This document shows positions 41,213 to 51,600 of a stretch of DNA of 64,000 nt, in pieces; the first letter of the stretch is position 1; the number at the start of each line of letters is the position of its first letter. This DNA is from Pyropia yezoensis (taxonomy: Eukaryota; Rhodophyta; Bangiophyceae; Bangiales; Bangiaceae), in the NCBI GenBank assembly GCA_009829735.1, contig CM020620.1, positions 21,798,020-21,862,019 of the forward strand. Reading direction: 5' to 3'. The translations under genes were made by a program, and so were the position numbers. The notes under the pieces are model-generated. The model saw only the letters and a list, made by a program, of their open reading frames with translations, had not been told where the DNA came from and did not search any database.

Positions 41213-43265
41213 ATGTCGTCCCGCCTCAACAAGCAGGAGGCGCGGCGCGCTGGCTTCAAAAAGGCCATTGATGGTGACGAGGCCCGACGGAAACGGGAGG
41301 ACCACCAGGTGGAGATCCGGAAGGCCAAGCGCGAGGAGAACCTGATGAAGAAGCGGCGCGAGGCAGGGGGCGCGTCCGCCGCTGCCGCGGCGGCGGCTGG
41401 GGCTGCCGGGGCCGTGGGGGCAGCGGTTGGCGATGCGCCCGACTCGCTCATTGACTCCAACGTTCGGGGAACAGACCCAGCTGTGCTTGAGCGGCTGCCC
41501 GAGATGGTGCAGGGAGTGATGAGCGCCAATGGGACGGAGCAGATGCAGTACACTCTTGAGTTCCGCAAGCTGCTCTCTATTGGTACGTTTCGAGGAAGGT
41601 GGCAGAAGGGGGCTGTGGCGGTGCGAGGATTGTTTTGCAGTGTCCGTTACGTTGGCCTGTGTTTCCGTATAAGCCAACTTGTCCTCTGCTCAGCAGTCAG
41701 CCTCACCAGTGCCACCGTGCAGGTGTTGCTTCGTCGTGTATGGATTGCGGTTTGGCTCACAACTGACGGTCCATGTCGCGTGTTTCCTTGTTTTTCTGCT
41801 GTGCTCTGTTGGTGCTCTGCGTTGCCTTCCCCGCCTCACTCGTGCTGCTTGCCCATGTACAGAGCGCAACCCTCCCATTGATCAAGTGATTCAGCAGGGG
41901 GTCGTCCCCCGATTCGTCGAGTTTCTGCAGTGCGAGTCCTTGCCTCAGCTGCAGTTTGAGGCGGCCTGGGCGCTGACGAACATTGCGTCGGGAACGTCGG
42001 CTCACACTGCTGTGGTGATGGACGCTGGGGCGGTGCCCATCTTTGTGCGGCTCCTCGCGTCGCCGAACGATGATGTGCGGGAGCAGGCGGTATGGGCGCT
42101 CGGCAATATGGCTGGCGATTCGCCTCGCTGCCGCGACGCGGTGCTTGCCGCGTCGGCGCTTCCGCCGCTGCTGGCGCAGCTGACGGGCAACAGCAAGATT
42201 ACCATGCTCCGCAACGCCACGTGGACGCTCTCGAACTTGTGCCGCGGCAAGCCGCAGCCAGACTTTGAGGCGGTCCGCCCGGCGCTCGCCACGCTCGCCC
42301 ATCTGGTGTACTTTGACGACGACGAGGTGTTGACTGACGCGGCGTGGGCACTGAGCTACCTGTCGGACGGGAACGATGTTAAGATCCGGGCGGTGGTCGA
42401 CTCGGGGGTGGTCAAGCGCCTCGTGGAGCTCCTCCTTCACCCGTCAGTGGCGGTCCAAACACCCGCCCTGCGGACAGTGGGCAACGTGGTGACGGGCGAC
42501 GACGTCCAGACGCAGGTGGTGATTAACTCGTCGGCGTTGCCGTCTCTGTTGTCGTTGCTCAACTCACCCAAGAAGAGCATTCGCAAGGAGGCATGCTGGA
42601 CAGTCTCCAACATTACGGCAGGCAACCAAGAACAGATTGGGGCTGTGATTGACGCTGGCCTGCTGCCGCCGCTGGTCGAGCTTCTCCTTACCGCTGAGTT
42701 TGACATCAAGAAGGAGGCTGCTTGGGCGATCAGCAACGCCACTTCGGGCGGCAGTGCAGAGCAGATTGCTGCGCTGGTTTCTGCGGGCGCCATTGACCCG
42801 CTGTGCAATCTGCTTGACGCACAGGACGCGCGGATCATTTCGGTGGCGCTGGAGGGTCTGGACAACATCTTGAAGGTTGGCGAGCGCCGTCGCGAAGCTG
42901 CTGATGACGCGGCACACCCCAACAAGTATGCCGAGGCCGTTGAGGCTGCCGGCGGTCTGGACAAGATTGAAATGTTGCAGCAGCACGCCAACCAGGATGT
43001 GTACGACAAGTCTGTGAAGCTGCTGGAGGTGTATTTTGGGGCCGCCGAAGAGACAGACGTGGCGGGTCTGCAGCCGGCCACCGCGAACGGCCAGTTTGCA
43101 TTTGGGGTACCTGGGGGGGAGGGCGCCGCCGCTGCGCCGGCGGGGGGGTTCAACTTTGGAGCAGCGCCGCCGTTTGGAGGGGCGGCTGCGGAGGGTGGGG
43201 CTCCTGGTGCACCGTTTAACTTCGGGGCGCCTCCCGCCGGGGGGGGAGGGAACATGCAGCAGTAG
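41213..43265 (+). CDS. Importin alpha, copy 2 (two exons)
   Basis: Also 590 residues: exons 41213-41582 and 41863-43265, with a 280-nt intron starting GTACGT and ending TACAG at the same codon as copy 1. The IBB domain is identical apart from Thr to Ala after KKRRE. The Ala/Gly linker before [13 protein letters not shown] differs by several residues, and Ala to Gly is seen in SANATEQ. The second exon differs from copy 1 at one residue only (Lys for Arg in NSKITML), with about three nucleotide changes that I can see over 1.4 kb. The introns differ in length and sequence apart from stretches near the 3' end. Both copies look functional. Differences in promoter rather than protein are the likely basis of any specialisation. 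Confidence 0.95.
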
Positions 43266-43768
43266 GTCTCTCTGCATGCAAGCGGGTTTCGCGTGGGGTG
43301 GGAGCAAGTGTGTGGGTGGGAGAAAGTGTGTGGGTGGGAGCAGTGTGGGGTGGGAGCAGGTGTGTGGGTGTGGCATTGTGGGTCGGAAACTTGAGCGCGA
43401 GTGAGTGGAGCGTGAGCTTGGAGGGTTGTTTTCATTGCTCGTCAGGCACCTCGTGGCAGGCATATCGTCCGCTGTGCCCATGGCGACTAGCAGCGTGCAT
43501 GCGGGGTTCGACCGGGTACCGGTATGCCACCCCAGTTACGGAGCGTGCGCTCCTTGTACGTCCTGGACTCCATCCGACAGACGAGCGGTCCATATCACAG
43601 TACTGGCTTCCTCATGGGGTGCACCCGATTATAGTGGAAACGCCCTCACCACGCCTAGTACCACGAAAGCCACTCACATCAAACGGTACGGTCAACACCA
43701 CGGAGCACCGAATGGAACGGATTGTACGCGACACGTCACCCCGACCTCGTATTCCAGCCCCACCGGGC
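43266..43768. other. Duplicated 3' flank between importin alpha 2 and PRPP synthetase
   Basis: About 500 bp between convergent genes, nearly identical to 38918-39480 downstream of copy 1. It includes the short minisatellite and a conserved 350-bp block containing GGGGTTCGACCGGGTACCGG. I checked that block for a tRNA T-arm and found no pairing arms or acceptor stem. Confidence 0.6.
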
Positions 43769-45200
43769 CTACCGCGATGACTGGTCGTTTACCCGCCAAA
43801 TGGTCTCCCCAATAATGGGTGCCACCGACAGGATGCGGAGTTGCTCAAACCGCTTCTCCGGCGGCAGGTGGATCGAGTCTGTCACGATCACCTCTTGAAA
43901 GGCACCGCTTGATAGCCGTTCCACCGCGGGCCCCGAAAAGATGGCGTGCGTGCAGACTGCGAACACCTGCCGTGCGCCTTTTGCAGCGAGCATTTTGGCG
44001 CCCTCGTGGATGGTACCCCCCGTGTCAATCATGTCGTCGACGATGACAGCCGTCTTCCCACGTACATCGCCCACCAGGTTCAACACCTTGGCCACGTTGT
44101 GTGCCTCGCGGCGCTTGTCAATGATGGCCAACGGCGCGTCGTTGAGGTCCTTGGCAAACGCGCGCGCGCGTGCAACGCCGCCCACGTCGGGGGCAACGAT
44201 GACCAGGTCGTCCAGGTTTTTGGCACGCAGGTAGTCGACCAGTACGCCAGACCCATAAATGTGGTCCACGGGGATGTCAAAGAAGCCGCACGACTGGGGC
44301 GAATGGATGTCCAGCAGCACAATGCGGTCAGCGCCAGCAGTGGTGAGCATGTTGGACACCAACTTGGAGGTCAGCGCCTCCCGACGGCGCTTGTCAGGGT
44401 CAATCAGCCGGTCAGCCCGGCTGTAGCCATAGTAAGGGAGGACGCATGTGACTTGCGCAGCGTGCGCGCGGCGGCAGGCGTCAATCATCAGGAGCAGCTC
44501 AAAGTAGTGGTCTGTACAGGCGCCACCGAGTGCGTTCCGAGAGGGATGTGCACGTGCCAAAAAAAGAGAAGGGAGGACAACAACGAGGGCACACACACAA
44601 ATGGGTTAGTGCCATGTAGCTCAGCAAAAACACGAGAGCCACTCGCACCAGGTGACAGAAAGCCGACACGTCACATGCACACAAAACGGTGGCGCAGCCA
44701 CTTGAAGCGCGAGATTCCGGAGCACCCTCAGCAGCACGACCACCGCGCCCTGCTGCACGTCGACGTCGACCACGAGGTGCCAGCCTGAACAGTGGGGTGC
44801 CGACACAAATGTCCCTCCCCTCCTGCCTCATGGCCCCTTCCGCAGCCTCCTCGTCCATTGACACGTACCATTGGCAGGGTTGGAGGTGGACTGGATGAGG
44901 AAGACGTTGCTGCCACGAACCGACTCCTCAATCCGCACGTAAGTCTCGCCGTCTGCAAACTTCTTATGAAGGATGGGGTTGACGGCGGGCTTGCCCAGGT
45001 ACCGGGCAACCGCGTTGGCCAAGTCGGGGTTGCTCGTACCGGAAAAGACCCGCATCCGGTGGCTGCCAAACGCGAGCGACGTGCCCAGGGCTGTGCCGGC
45101 CAGGGGGGGCAGCTCGGGGGGGAGGCTCGCGCCACCGCCGCCGCCACCCGCCAGACCCAGCGGTGCAACCCCGCTGGCGCCCCCGCCGACGGCGCTGGTG

Positions 45201-45232
<32 letters not shown>

Positions 45233-45496
45233 GTCGCTGCCATTGGCAGCGGCGGCCACGGCGGACGGCTCGGGCGTCTGCGCCGGCGGCGGCCGCGACG
45301 CAACGGCCGCCCACCGGGGGGCGCGTGCAGGCCGGCCGGCGGTCAACCGCCGGGAAGGTGACCCACCAGTGCCCGTTGCCCACGCCGACGCGGCGGCCGC
45401 TGCCGCCGCTGGCAGGGTGGCCACAAACGCCATTCCGCCGCCGCCGCCACCGCTGCCGCGGCTGCAGACCGCTTGGGGGCGCAGAGACGGCGCCAT
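43769..45496 (-). CDS. Ribose-phosphate pyrophosphokinase (two exons)
   Basis: Makes PRPP from ribose 5-phosphate and ATP, feeding purine, pyrimidine, NAD, His and Trp synthesis. The model has 456 residues: exon 1 45496-44869, exon 2 44511-43769, intron donor GTACGT and acceptor TACAG, phase 1, joining TSNPAN with DHYFELLLMIDACRRA. Motifs: MRVFSGTSNPDLANAVA at the domain start, HKKFADGETYVRIEESVRG, VLPYYGYSRADR, APDVGGVARARAFAKDL, IDKRREAHN and the PRPP loop VIVDDMIDTGGTI. The catalytic flexible loop reads LIDPDKRRREAL, about four residues longer than the usual KTAGRESI. Before the catalytic domain there are about 135 residues rich in Ala, Gly and Pro, possibly an organelle-targeting leader plus linker. 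An upstream in-frame ATG at 45802 exists, but 45496 is the better start. The gene is convergent with importin alpha copy 2. Confidence 0.93.
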
Positions 45497-46552
45497 GGGT
45501 GAACGAGGGGGCGAGGGATGGGATAGGGGGCAAGGGGTGGGGGAGGGGAAGGAACGAGCACACCAGACGACAGATGGGTAGCGGGCCAAGGCCGCAGCGG
45601 CTGCGGCGCCACGCGTATGTTGGACTCGCGCGAAGGCAGCCAACGTGGCTAACGCCACCGAACGGTCCTGGGGGGCAGAGGTGGGGCGTCCACAGCGAGG
45701 AGCAACCGCGTGCCGTGCGTGCGCCCCTGCCAGTGGTGCGCCACCACGGCGCCCAGCACAGGCCAGGTGGCGGCGGCAAAGGCGGCGGTGGTGGCCCCGC
45801 ACGACACGCGGGCGCCACCTCCCCCCCCCCCCCGCAGACCCGTATCGAGGGGCCCGCGGTGTGTGGAAGCGGTGGCTGTTGCCGAAGCACCGCTGCGGAA
45901 CGGGGACCCATCACTACCCCAAACCAGAAAAAAAAGAAGCCAACGCAAGAGCTGCGGGAGCGCCGACGGCGGGCGGGGAATGCGAAAACGTAGCCCCGGC
46001 TCGGGCAGCGGGTTGAGCTCCCTCCGTCCTGAAAAAAATGAATGGGTGGCAGGGGGGCGGGGGGGGGGCTTCTTTTCTTGATGGATTGGCAAGCGAAACG
46101 AATGGGCACGGCAACTCCCGCTCGACTCGCCAGCCGACTGCCTGCTGTAGGGGAGGTGGTCGTCATAACGGCGGCCGTTGCCGCCCCCCTTCGACAACCC
46201 TCGGTGCGGCCGGCGCCTCCTGCCGCCCCTGCCAGCGCCCGCCCCCCCCTTTTTCCTCCCTTCGCCCCTGGCACGCCCCCCGCCCCTCTGCCCCATCCCC
46301 GCCCCTGCCAACGCCCCTGCCCTCTGCCCCTTCCCCGCTCCTACCAGCGGCCCCTCCCTCTGCGCCTTCCCCGCCCCTGCCGTTGCCGCCCCCGCTCTGC
46401 CCCCTCCCCGGTCCGTCGCCTGGGACGCGTGCCCCGCTCTTCCCCTGACCTGGAGGTGACGCTTGGCTAGCCGACCAAGAAGGGGACGGTCTCCGCCCGC
46501 CCGTGCCCTTGGCCTGCCGAGTGTGAAAGCCGCCGTCGCTGCTGCTACCGCC

Positions 46553-46800
46553 GCGGCCCGCCCCTGGTGACCTCCCATCAAGGGGTCTGCTTTGCGGGGC
46601 TTCCATCCGGCTTTTTTCCTTGTTGGCATTGCCCGTCCGCCGCGGCCCGCCCCGGGTAGTCTCCTGCCGAGGTGCCTGCTTGCGGGGTTTCCCCCCACCC
46701 TCTCTTTTGTTCGTGGTTGGTCCCCCACCGTGGCTCGCCCCGGTTGGTCTCCCGCCAAGGGGTCGACTCGCAGTGGTTCCGCCCCCCCTTGGCTTTTTTT
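46553..46800 (+). repeat. Degenerate ~90-bp tandem repeat, about three copies
   Basis: Units of the kind GCGGCCCGCCCCxGGTxxxCTCCxxxCAAGGGGTC, followed by a T-rich tail with TTTTGTT or TTTTTTCC, occur at about 46553, 46641 and 46731. Identity is low, so copy borders are approximate. Confidence 0.55.
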
Positions 46801-47515
46801 TTCTTCTTTTCGTAGTTGTTACTGTCTTGTCCGTCTCCCCGAGATGGATCAGCAAGCGGCAGCAGCGGTAGCAGTCGTCTCGCGGTGGTTTGCAGCCACC
46901 CGCACCCCGCCTAGCGGTGGCTACGCTGCCCCTCACTGTCTGGCATTGGTGGCCTCTGCCATTCGGGTGCGGAACGCACCGGCCCGCGGGGGGAGGGGGG
47001 GGGCGGAGGGGGAGGGGATGGGAGAGGTGCAGAGGGGAGTCACGAAAACCGGGGAAGCGGGCCGGGGGGGCATCCGTCCAGTCGTTCATCCACCCCCTCC
47101 CCCCCGAGCGGCGACCCCCTCCCCATTTCCGGCTGCGTGGCCAGGTCACCGGCCAACCGCCGCTGCGGTCGGGGGTGAGTCGAGGAACAGGAGGGATCCT
47201 CTTAGTGGGAGCACTCGCAAGGCGGGAACGAGGGGGTGAGGGCCAGGTGCGCCAACGCACCCTCCTACCGCCCCTTGTTCCCCCCTCCCCGCCGGCCTTC
47301 AACGCGTTTGCCGTGGAAAGGGAGTGGCGGCGGCCGTGTGCGCGGCGCTGTCCCCACCCCTTCCACTCTCGCCAGCCCCCGCCCCACGGACGTGCGTGCA
47401 CCGCTACCGCCGCGGCCATTGGGGCAGGCCGGCCGGCGGCGGGCGGCGGTTGCGCAGTCACCAGGCAGGGGGGCGACGCTGCACGCAGGCAAGCATGCAA
47501 AGCGGGCGCGCGTGC

Positions 47516-47572
47516 GGGCAGGCGGACGGGCGGGCGGACGGGCGGGCGGGCTGGCGGGTGGGCGGGCGGGCT
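47516..47572 (+). repeat. (GGGC)n microsatellite
   Basis: Degenerate GGGC/GGGA tetranucleotide repeats over 57 bp; a quadruplex candidate. Confidence 0.8.
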
Positions 47573-48830
47573 GAGTCTGCGGGCACCAGCCCGAGGCGGC
47601 GGCGGGCCGCCCCAAGCGCACCAGCGGATCCGGGTGGTGGCGGGAGGGACCCCCCATGGGGTCCTCGTCCCCTCCCCCCCCTGTCGGCAGTGCGGCGGTT
47701 GGTGGACGAGCCCCCTCGTGCCGCATCGGGAGACGCGAGTCGACAGGGGGGGCGATGGGGAGGTGCGATTGAGGAGGGGTAAGGGGGGGCGGGGCGGGGA
47801 ACCGGGGGGGATCCTTCATGGGCGGCGCCCCCCACCTCCATTTGGCGGTCCCGGCGGTCCTGACGGTAGCCCCGTGGCGCCCCCTGCCGAGGACGCGGCG
47901 GTGTCGCGGGCGTGCGGTCACGTCGCCCCTCTCTGCCAGGCGGCAGCACCAGCTGGATGGGGGTGGGGGGGGAAGGAGCGTCCCGTACCAAGGGGGGCCG
48001 CACGCCGCCGGCCGGCCGGCCAACCGCCGGTCCGCCCTCGGTCCGTGTCCGCGACGAGTCGTCCCCGGGGGGGCCCGCCGCGGCCACCCAGGGGGTCCCG
48101 CCGCTGTGACCATCCTGCGGGGCCGCTGCCCACCCAGCCGCGGCGGTTCGTTTGGGAGGAGAGGGAACCGGGGGGGGGGGGGGGGGGGCGGCGCAACGGC
48201 CAGCGCAACCAACTCTGCCGGGGGTGACTGCCTGCCCCACCCCATCCCTGCCTCCCCGCGCCCGTTTCTCGGGCTCTGTCAGGCCAGGTCCGCAGCGGGT
48301 TTGTCGAGGACGGCGGGTCCTTACGCCCTCCCGACAACCCCCCCCCCCCGCTCGGCCTCGCACAGCCCCCCCGACGGTCCCCCTCCTAGCGGAATAGGGG
48401 GTGGGCCTTCCCCCGCTGGATGTCGCCTCCCCCCAACGCCTCTTGAACGGGCAAGGACATGTGTGCGGCGGTCACTGGGGGTGCTCGCCCCCCCACTGCG
48501 GGCGCTCAAGAGGTGGCGGGGCGGTGCGTGGGGCCGCCCCAGCCACCCGTCGCAAGAGCGTCGTGGGCGGGGCACGACGGGCGGGCGGGGGGGGGGGCAA
48601 GGAGGGGGAAGGGGGGAAACGGAGGCTGCCAAAGGCTGCTGATGGCCCCGCCGCTGCCCCCCTCTCCCCCCCCCCTCCCCCCCCCCTCCCAGACCACCCG
48701 TGACCTCTCCGCTCGGAAGGAGGGGAAGAAAGGAGGCGACGGTGGCGGGGCGTCCCGAGGGCGAGCCTCCCTGGCGGAGAGGGAGGAGGGGGTGAGGCGT
48801 CGCGGGCCCCCGACGGCGGCTGCCCGCCCC

Positions 48831-48876
48831 CTGCCGCCCCCTGCCGCCCCCTGCCGCCCCCTGCCGCCCCCTGCCG
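48831..48876 (+). repeat. 10-bp CTGCCGCCCC tandem repeat
   Basis: Four perfect copies and a partial fifth, followed directly by GTGGCCGACGG. Confidence 0.9.
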
Positions 48877-49560
48877 TGGCCGACGGCGGGGGGGGGGGAA
48901 ACTGGGGAGCTGCATCGTAGCAAGGCTCTGTCTGCCGCCCATGGCGTGTCCTTGCAAGTGGCTGTGGGCCCCACAGTGTAGCGGCGGGTGAGCCGCGTGC
49001 GTGTGCAACGGCCGCAAGCGTGACAGCCACGAGCTCCGTGGCGGGGTGTCGCGCGAAGAGGGGGCGGAGAGCTGGAAAGGGGGTGACGGTCGGGCAGGCG
49101 GCGTGCCGGCGCGCCCCCCCCCCCATCGAAACTCCCTTGGGAGGCTGTCCGCGCCACATAAGTGGGATGCATGGTCTGTGCTGCTCGACACACCCACTCA
49201 ATGCATGGTCCGTGCTGCTCGACCGGCGGGGAAGGTATAACCCGGGGCGCGGCGGACGGCGGGATTTTTCGTTGCCCCCGTGGGGGCGGGGGGGGGGGGG
49301 GGGGGGGGGGGCCGCTGGTGGCTCGCGGGATCCCCCGGCGCGTGGGCAGACGCGCGGGACGCCGGCCGCCTGACCCCCTCACCTCCTTTGCCCCCCGATC
49401 CGTGGCCACCGTGGCCGTTGCTGCAGGCAAGTGGCGGGGGGGGGTGAGGGGGCTCTGCCTGCCAACCAACGCCCGGGCGGTTTGCCGTCGCGGCCGCAGC
49501 GGCGGCTGCTGGCTGGCGGTGCCGGTGCGGTGGCTCCGTGGCGTCGGGCGGGGGGGGGGG

Positions 49561-49597
49561 CGGGGCGGGGCGGGGCGGGGCGGGGCGGGGCGGGGCG
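49561..49597 (+). repeat. (CGGGG)n microsatellite
   Basis: Seven CGGGG units preceded by an 11-base G run and followed by a 9-base G run; a strong quadruplex candidate. Confidence 0.9.
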
Positions 49598-50282
49598 CGG
49601 GGGGGGGGTGGGGGAAACGCTCCGCGAGGTGGACGATGCTGCCGACACCCCCCCAATGGACGGTCATGGGATGTCGTGCCCGCCGCCACGGCCGTCACCC
49701 TTGCCGGGGACGGCCCGCGGGGAGGGTGCGCCGCCCGGCTTTGTGGTGGAACTAGCAGCGGTGGAGGGAGGGGGGGGGGTGTGGCGGGGCCCGACGGTGG
49801 TGGGGGGGGGGGCGGCGGCGGCGGCGGCTGCGGCGGCGGCGGCGGCCGGCGGCCGGCGGAAGGGGGAGGGACGGCGATGGATGGGGGAGAGGGGTGGCAG
49901 GGGGGCTCCCCGACCATTTTTGGGAGCTGTGAGCAAACAGACACTCTTCATGGCCCAATGGTGAAAGGCTGAAAGGGGGGGGGATTGGCCGGGGGGATGC
50001 GGTGGGGGAGGGGGGGGGGGGGGGGGGTACGGGGGGGCGTCGTTCCGCCGCCGCCGCGTCCCGCACCTGTGGTGCAGGGCCACGGTGGGGTGACGGGGTG
50101 GCGTGGCGGGTCGGTCGGTCGGCCGGCCTGCCGGCCGGCCGGCCAGCCGAACAGACAGACGGCCAGCACGGCCGGGGTGAGAGGGGGGGGGGGGGGGCAA
50201 GGCCTGTGCCGCCTAGGGCGGTGGGGCGGCCGGGCCCGCGCCGCGGGGTGGGCGGCCGGGTGGGTGGGTGGGTGAGACGCCG

Positions 50283-50380
50283 CGCGGGCGGGCCGCGGGG
50301 GGCGGGCGGGGGCGGCGGGCGGGCGGGCGGGCAAGGCGGGCGGGCAAGACGGGCGGGCGGGCGGGCGGGCGGGCGGGCGG
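50283..50380 (+). repeat. (GGCG)n microsatellite array
   Basis: About 100 bp of GGCG/GGGC repeats with short interruptions (CAAG, CAAGAC). It lies about 490 bp upstream of the secreted-protein gene. Confidence 0.85.
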
Positions 50381-50868
50381 CCAAAGCGGGCGGCGCGGCC
50401 GGCCGGGGGGGTCCCGCCGCTGGCCACACCGCCGCCGCCGTGGCGGCCGAGCGGGGAAGAAAACGGCGGGCGACGGGCGATTGGAGGCGGACGGCGGGGC
50501 AGCCGGCGGCGGACGCACGCACCCCCACCGCTCCCCGCCGACACCCCCCGCCAGGGCGTGGCGAGCCGCCGCCGTTTTTGACCGTCGGGGTCGCCCTTGA
50601 CGCGGCCCCGCCGCCGTCGTCGTCCCGAGGTCAGCTGCGCATCCACCCCCGTCCGCTTCCCAGCGCACGCCCTCCTCCGCCGTGGGTTCCCCCCCCCCCC
50701 CCCCTCCCCCCCTCCTTCCCATCCATCCGTTACCCCACCTCCCCCCCCCCCCCCCCCCCCCCCGCGCTGCCCTTCCATCTTCCCCCCGCCTTCCACCCTC
50801 CCCCCCCCCGCTCCTCTCTCCCTCCCCACTCTCGCGAGCCCCTTCCCTGGGATATCCCGCTTCTCACC

Positions 50869-51600
50869 ATGGCCATCCTCCTCGGCCCCTCTGTCAAGGC
50901 GCTGTCCGTGTCGGTGCTGCTGCTGGTGGCCGCGTCGCTGGCGGCCGCGACCACGCCGGCCGCGGCGGCGCCGGCCGGGCCGCTCGCGCGGGCAGCTCCG
51001 CGGGTGGTGGTGGGTGCGGCGGCGGCGGGGAGGGGCGGTGCGGTCGCCGCGGACGACCGCCTGCCGGTGCCCGTCGACCGGCCGGCGGTTGTCGCGCGCC
51101 GCGACTGCGGCGGCCCGCCGGCGGGGGACAAGGTGGCGGCGGCGGCCATCCGGATGGCGAAGGGGGCGACTAAGGCGGGGAAAGGCCCCAAAAAGACGCC
51201 GGCCGGTCACGCCAAGCCGCTGGCCTGTGAGCCCCTCTACGCCTTTCTGACCACCTACTACCTGACGGCGTGGCGGCTCGCCATGCACACGCCCACCGCC
51301 AAGGGCGCGTTTGAGGTGTTTCTGCTGGCCCGCCGCCACGCGGCGCAGTACGTGGCCAAGCATCCCGGCGCCAAGCCGGTGGTCGTGTGCGACCATGAGC
51401 GCGTCGTCGCACGGGTGCTGGCCAAGGTCGTGGCCATCATGCAGCAACATCGCAACGGAAAAGGGGCCCTGCCGCCGTTGGGCAAGTACCGCAGCATGAC
51501 CAGCGCCGAGGCGGCGGCGATGCGCAAGGCGCTGGCCGTGCCGATTGCTAAGCCCCTGCCGTGGTGGGTGGTGCCCAAGTCCGTGCCGATGTTTGCGTAA
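50869..51600 (+). CDS. Predicted secreted basic protein, family unknown
   Basis: A 243-residue single-exon protein with a good CACCATGG start. Residues 1-35 look like a signal peptide: a short N-region, the hydrophobic core LSVSVLLLVAASLAAA and a likely AAA-type cleavage near residue 34. Residues about 35-75 are Ala/Arg/Val-rich. From about 95 on the protein is Lys/Arg-rich and better ordered (CEPLYAFLTTYYLTAWRLAM, KGAFEVFLLARRHAAQYVAK, ERVVARVLAKVVAIMQQHRN, ending KPLPWWVVPKSVPMFA). Three Cys lie at about 84, 123 and 173. I do not recognise the family and see no catalytic signature. A cell-wall, extracellular or lumenal role is a guess from the signal peptide. The ordered C-terminal half and low Gly content distinguish it from the shadow frames around it. 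Confidence 0.72.
   Translation: MAILLGPSVKALSVSVLLLVAASLAAATTPAAAAPAGPLARAAPRVVVGAAAAGRGGAVAADDRLPVPVDRPAVVARRDCGGPPAGDKVAAAAIRMAKGATKAGKGPKKTPAGHAKPLACEPLYAFLTTYYLTAWRLAMHTPTAKGAFEVFLLARRHAAQYVAKHPGAKPVVVCDHERVVARVLAKVVAIMQQHRNGKGALPPLGKYRSMTSAEAAAMRKALAVPIAKPLPWWVVPKSVPMFA

Larger units (their letters stand above)
41213..43775 (+). repeat. Segmental duplication, unit 2
   Basis: Partner of 36652-39480. The coding-exon starts are 4561 bp apart and the second exons 4348 bp apart; the difference is the longer intron of copy 1. The flank after the stop matches copy 1, with a shorter minisatellite, up to the 3' end of the PRPP synthetase gene. Confidence 0.85.
45497..50868. other. 5.4-kb G/C-tract desert
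   Basis: No gene can be supported. Frames of 400-500 codons are open on both strands, but every translation is Arg/Gly/Pro-rich low complexity. Contents: C runs near 45822-45835, a three-copy degenerate repeat (46553-46800), GGGC and GCGG microsatellites (47516-47572, 50283-50380), CTGCCGCCCC repeats (48831-48876), CGGGG repeats (49561-49597), a 24-base G run (49288-49311) and a 23-base C run (50741-50763). A small frame at about 46843 (MDQQAAAAVAVVSRWF) follows a pyrimidine-rich leader but cannot be extended. Confidence 0.5.

Noticed and set aside
46843-47000. Possible small gene starting MDQQAAAAVAVV after a pyrimidine-rich leader
   Set aside because: The protein-like part lasts only about 50 codons before Gly/Arg low complexity, and I found no downstream exon that extends it.
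46163-48245. Frames of 400 or more codons on both strands
   Set aside because: All translations are Arg/Pro/Gly-rich, frames overlap on both strands, and the sequence is made of microsatellites. Open frames of this length are expected at this GC content.
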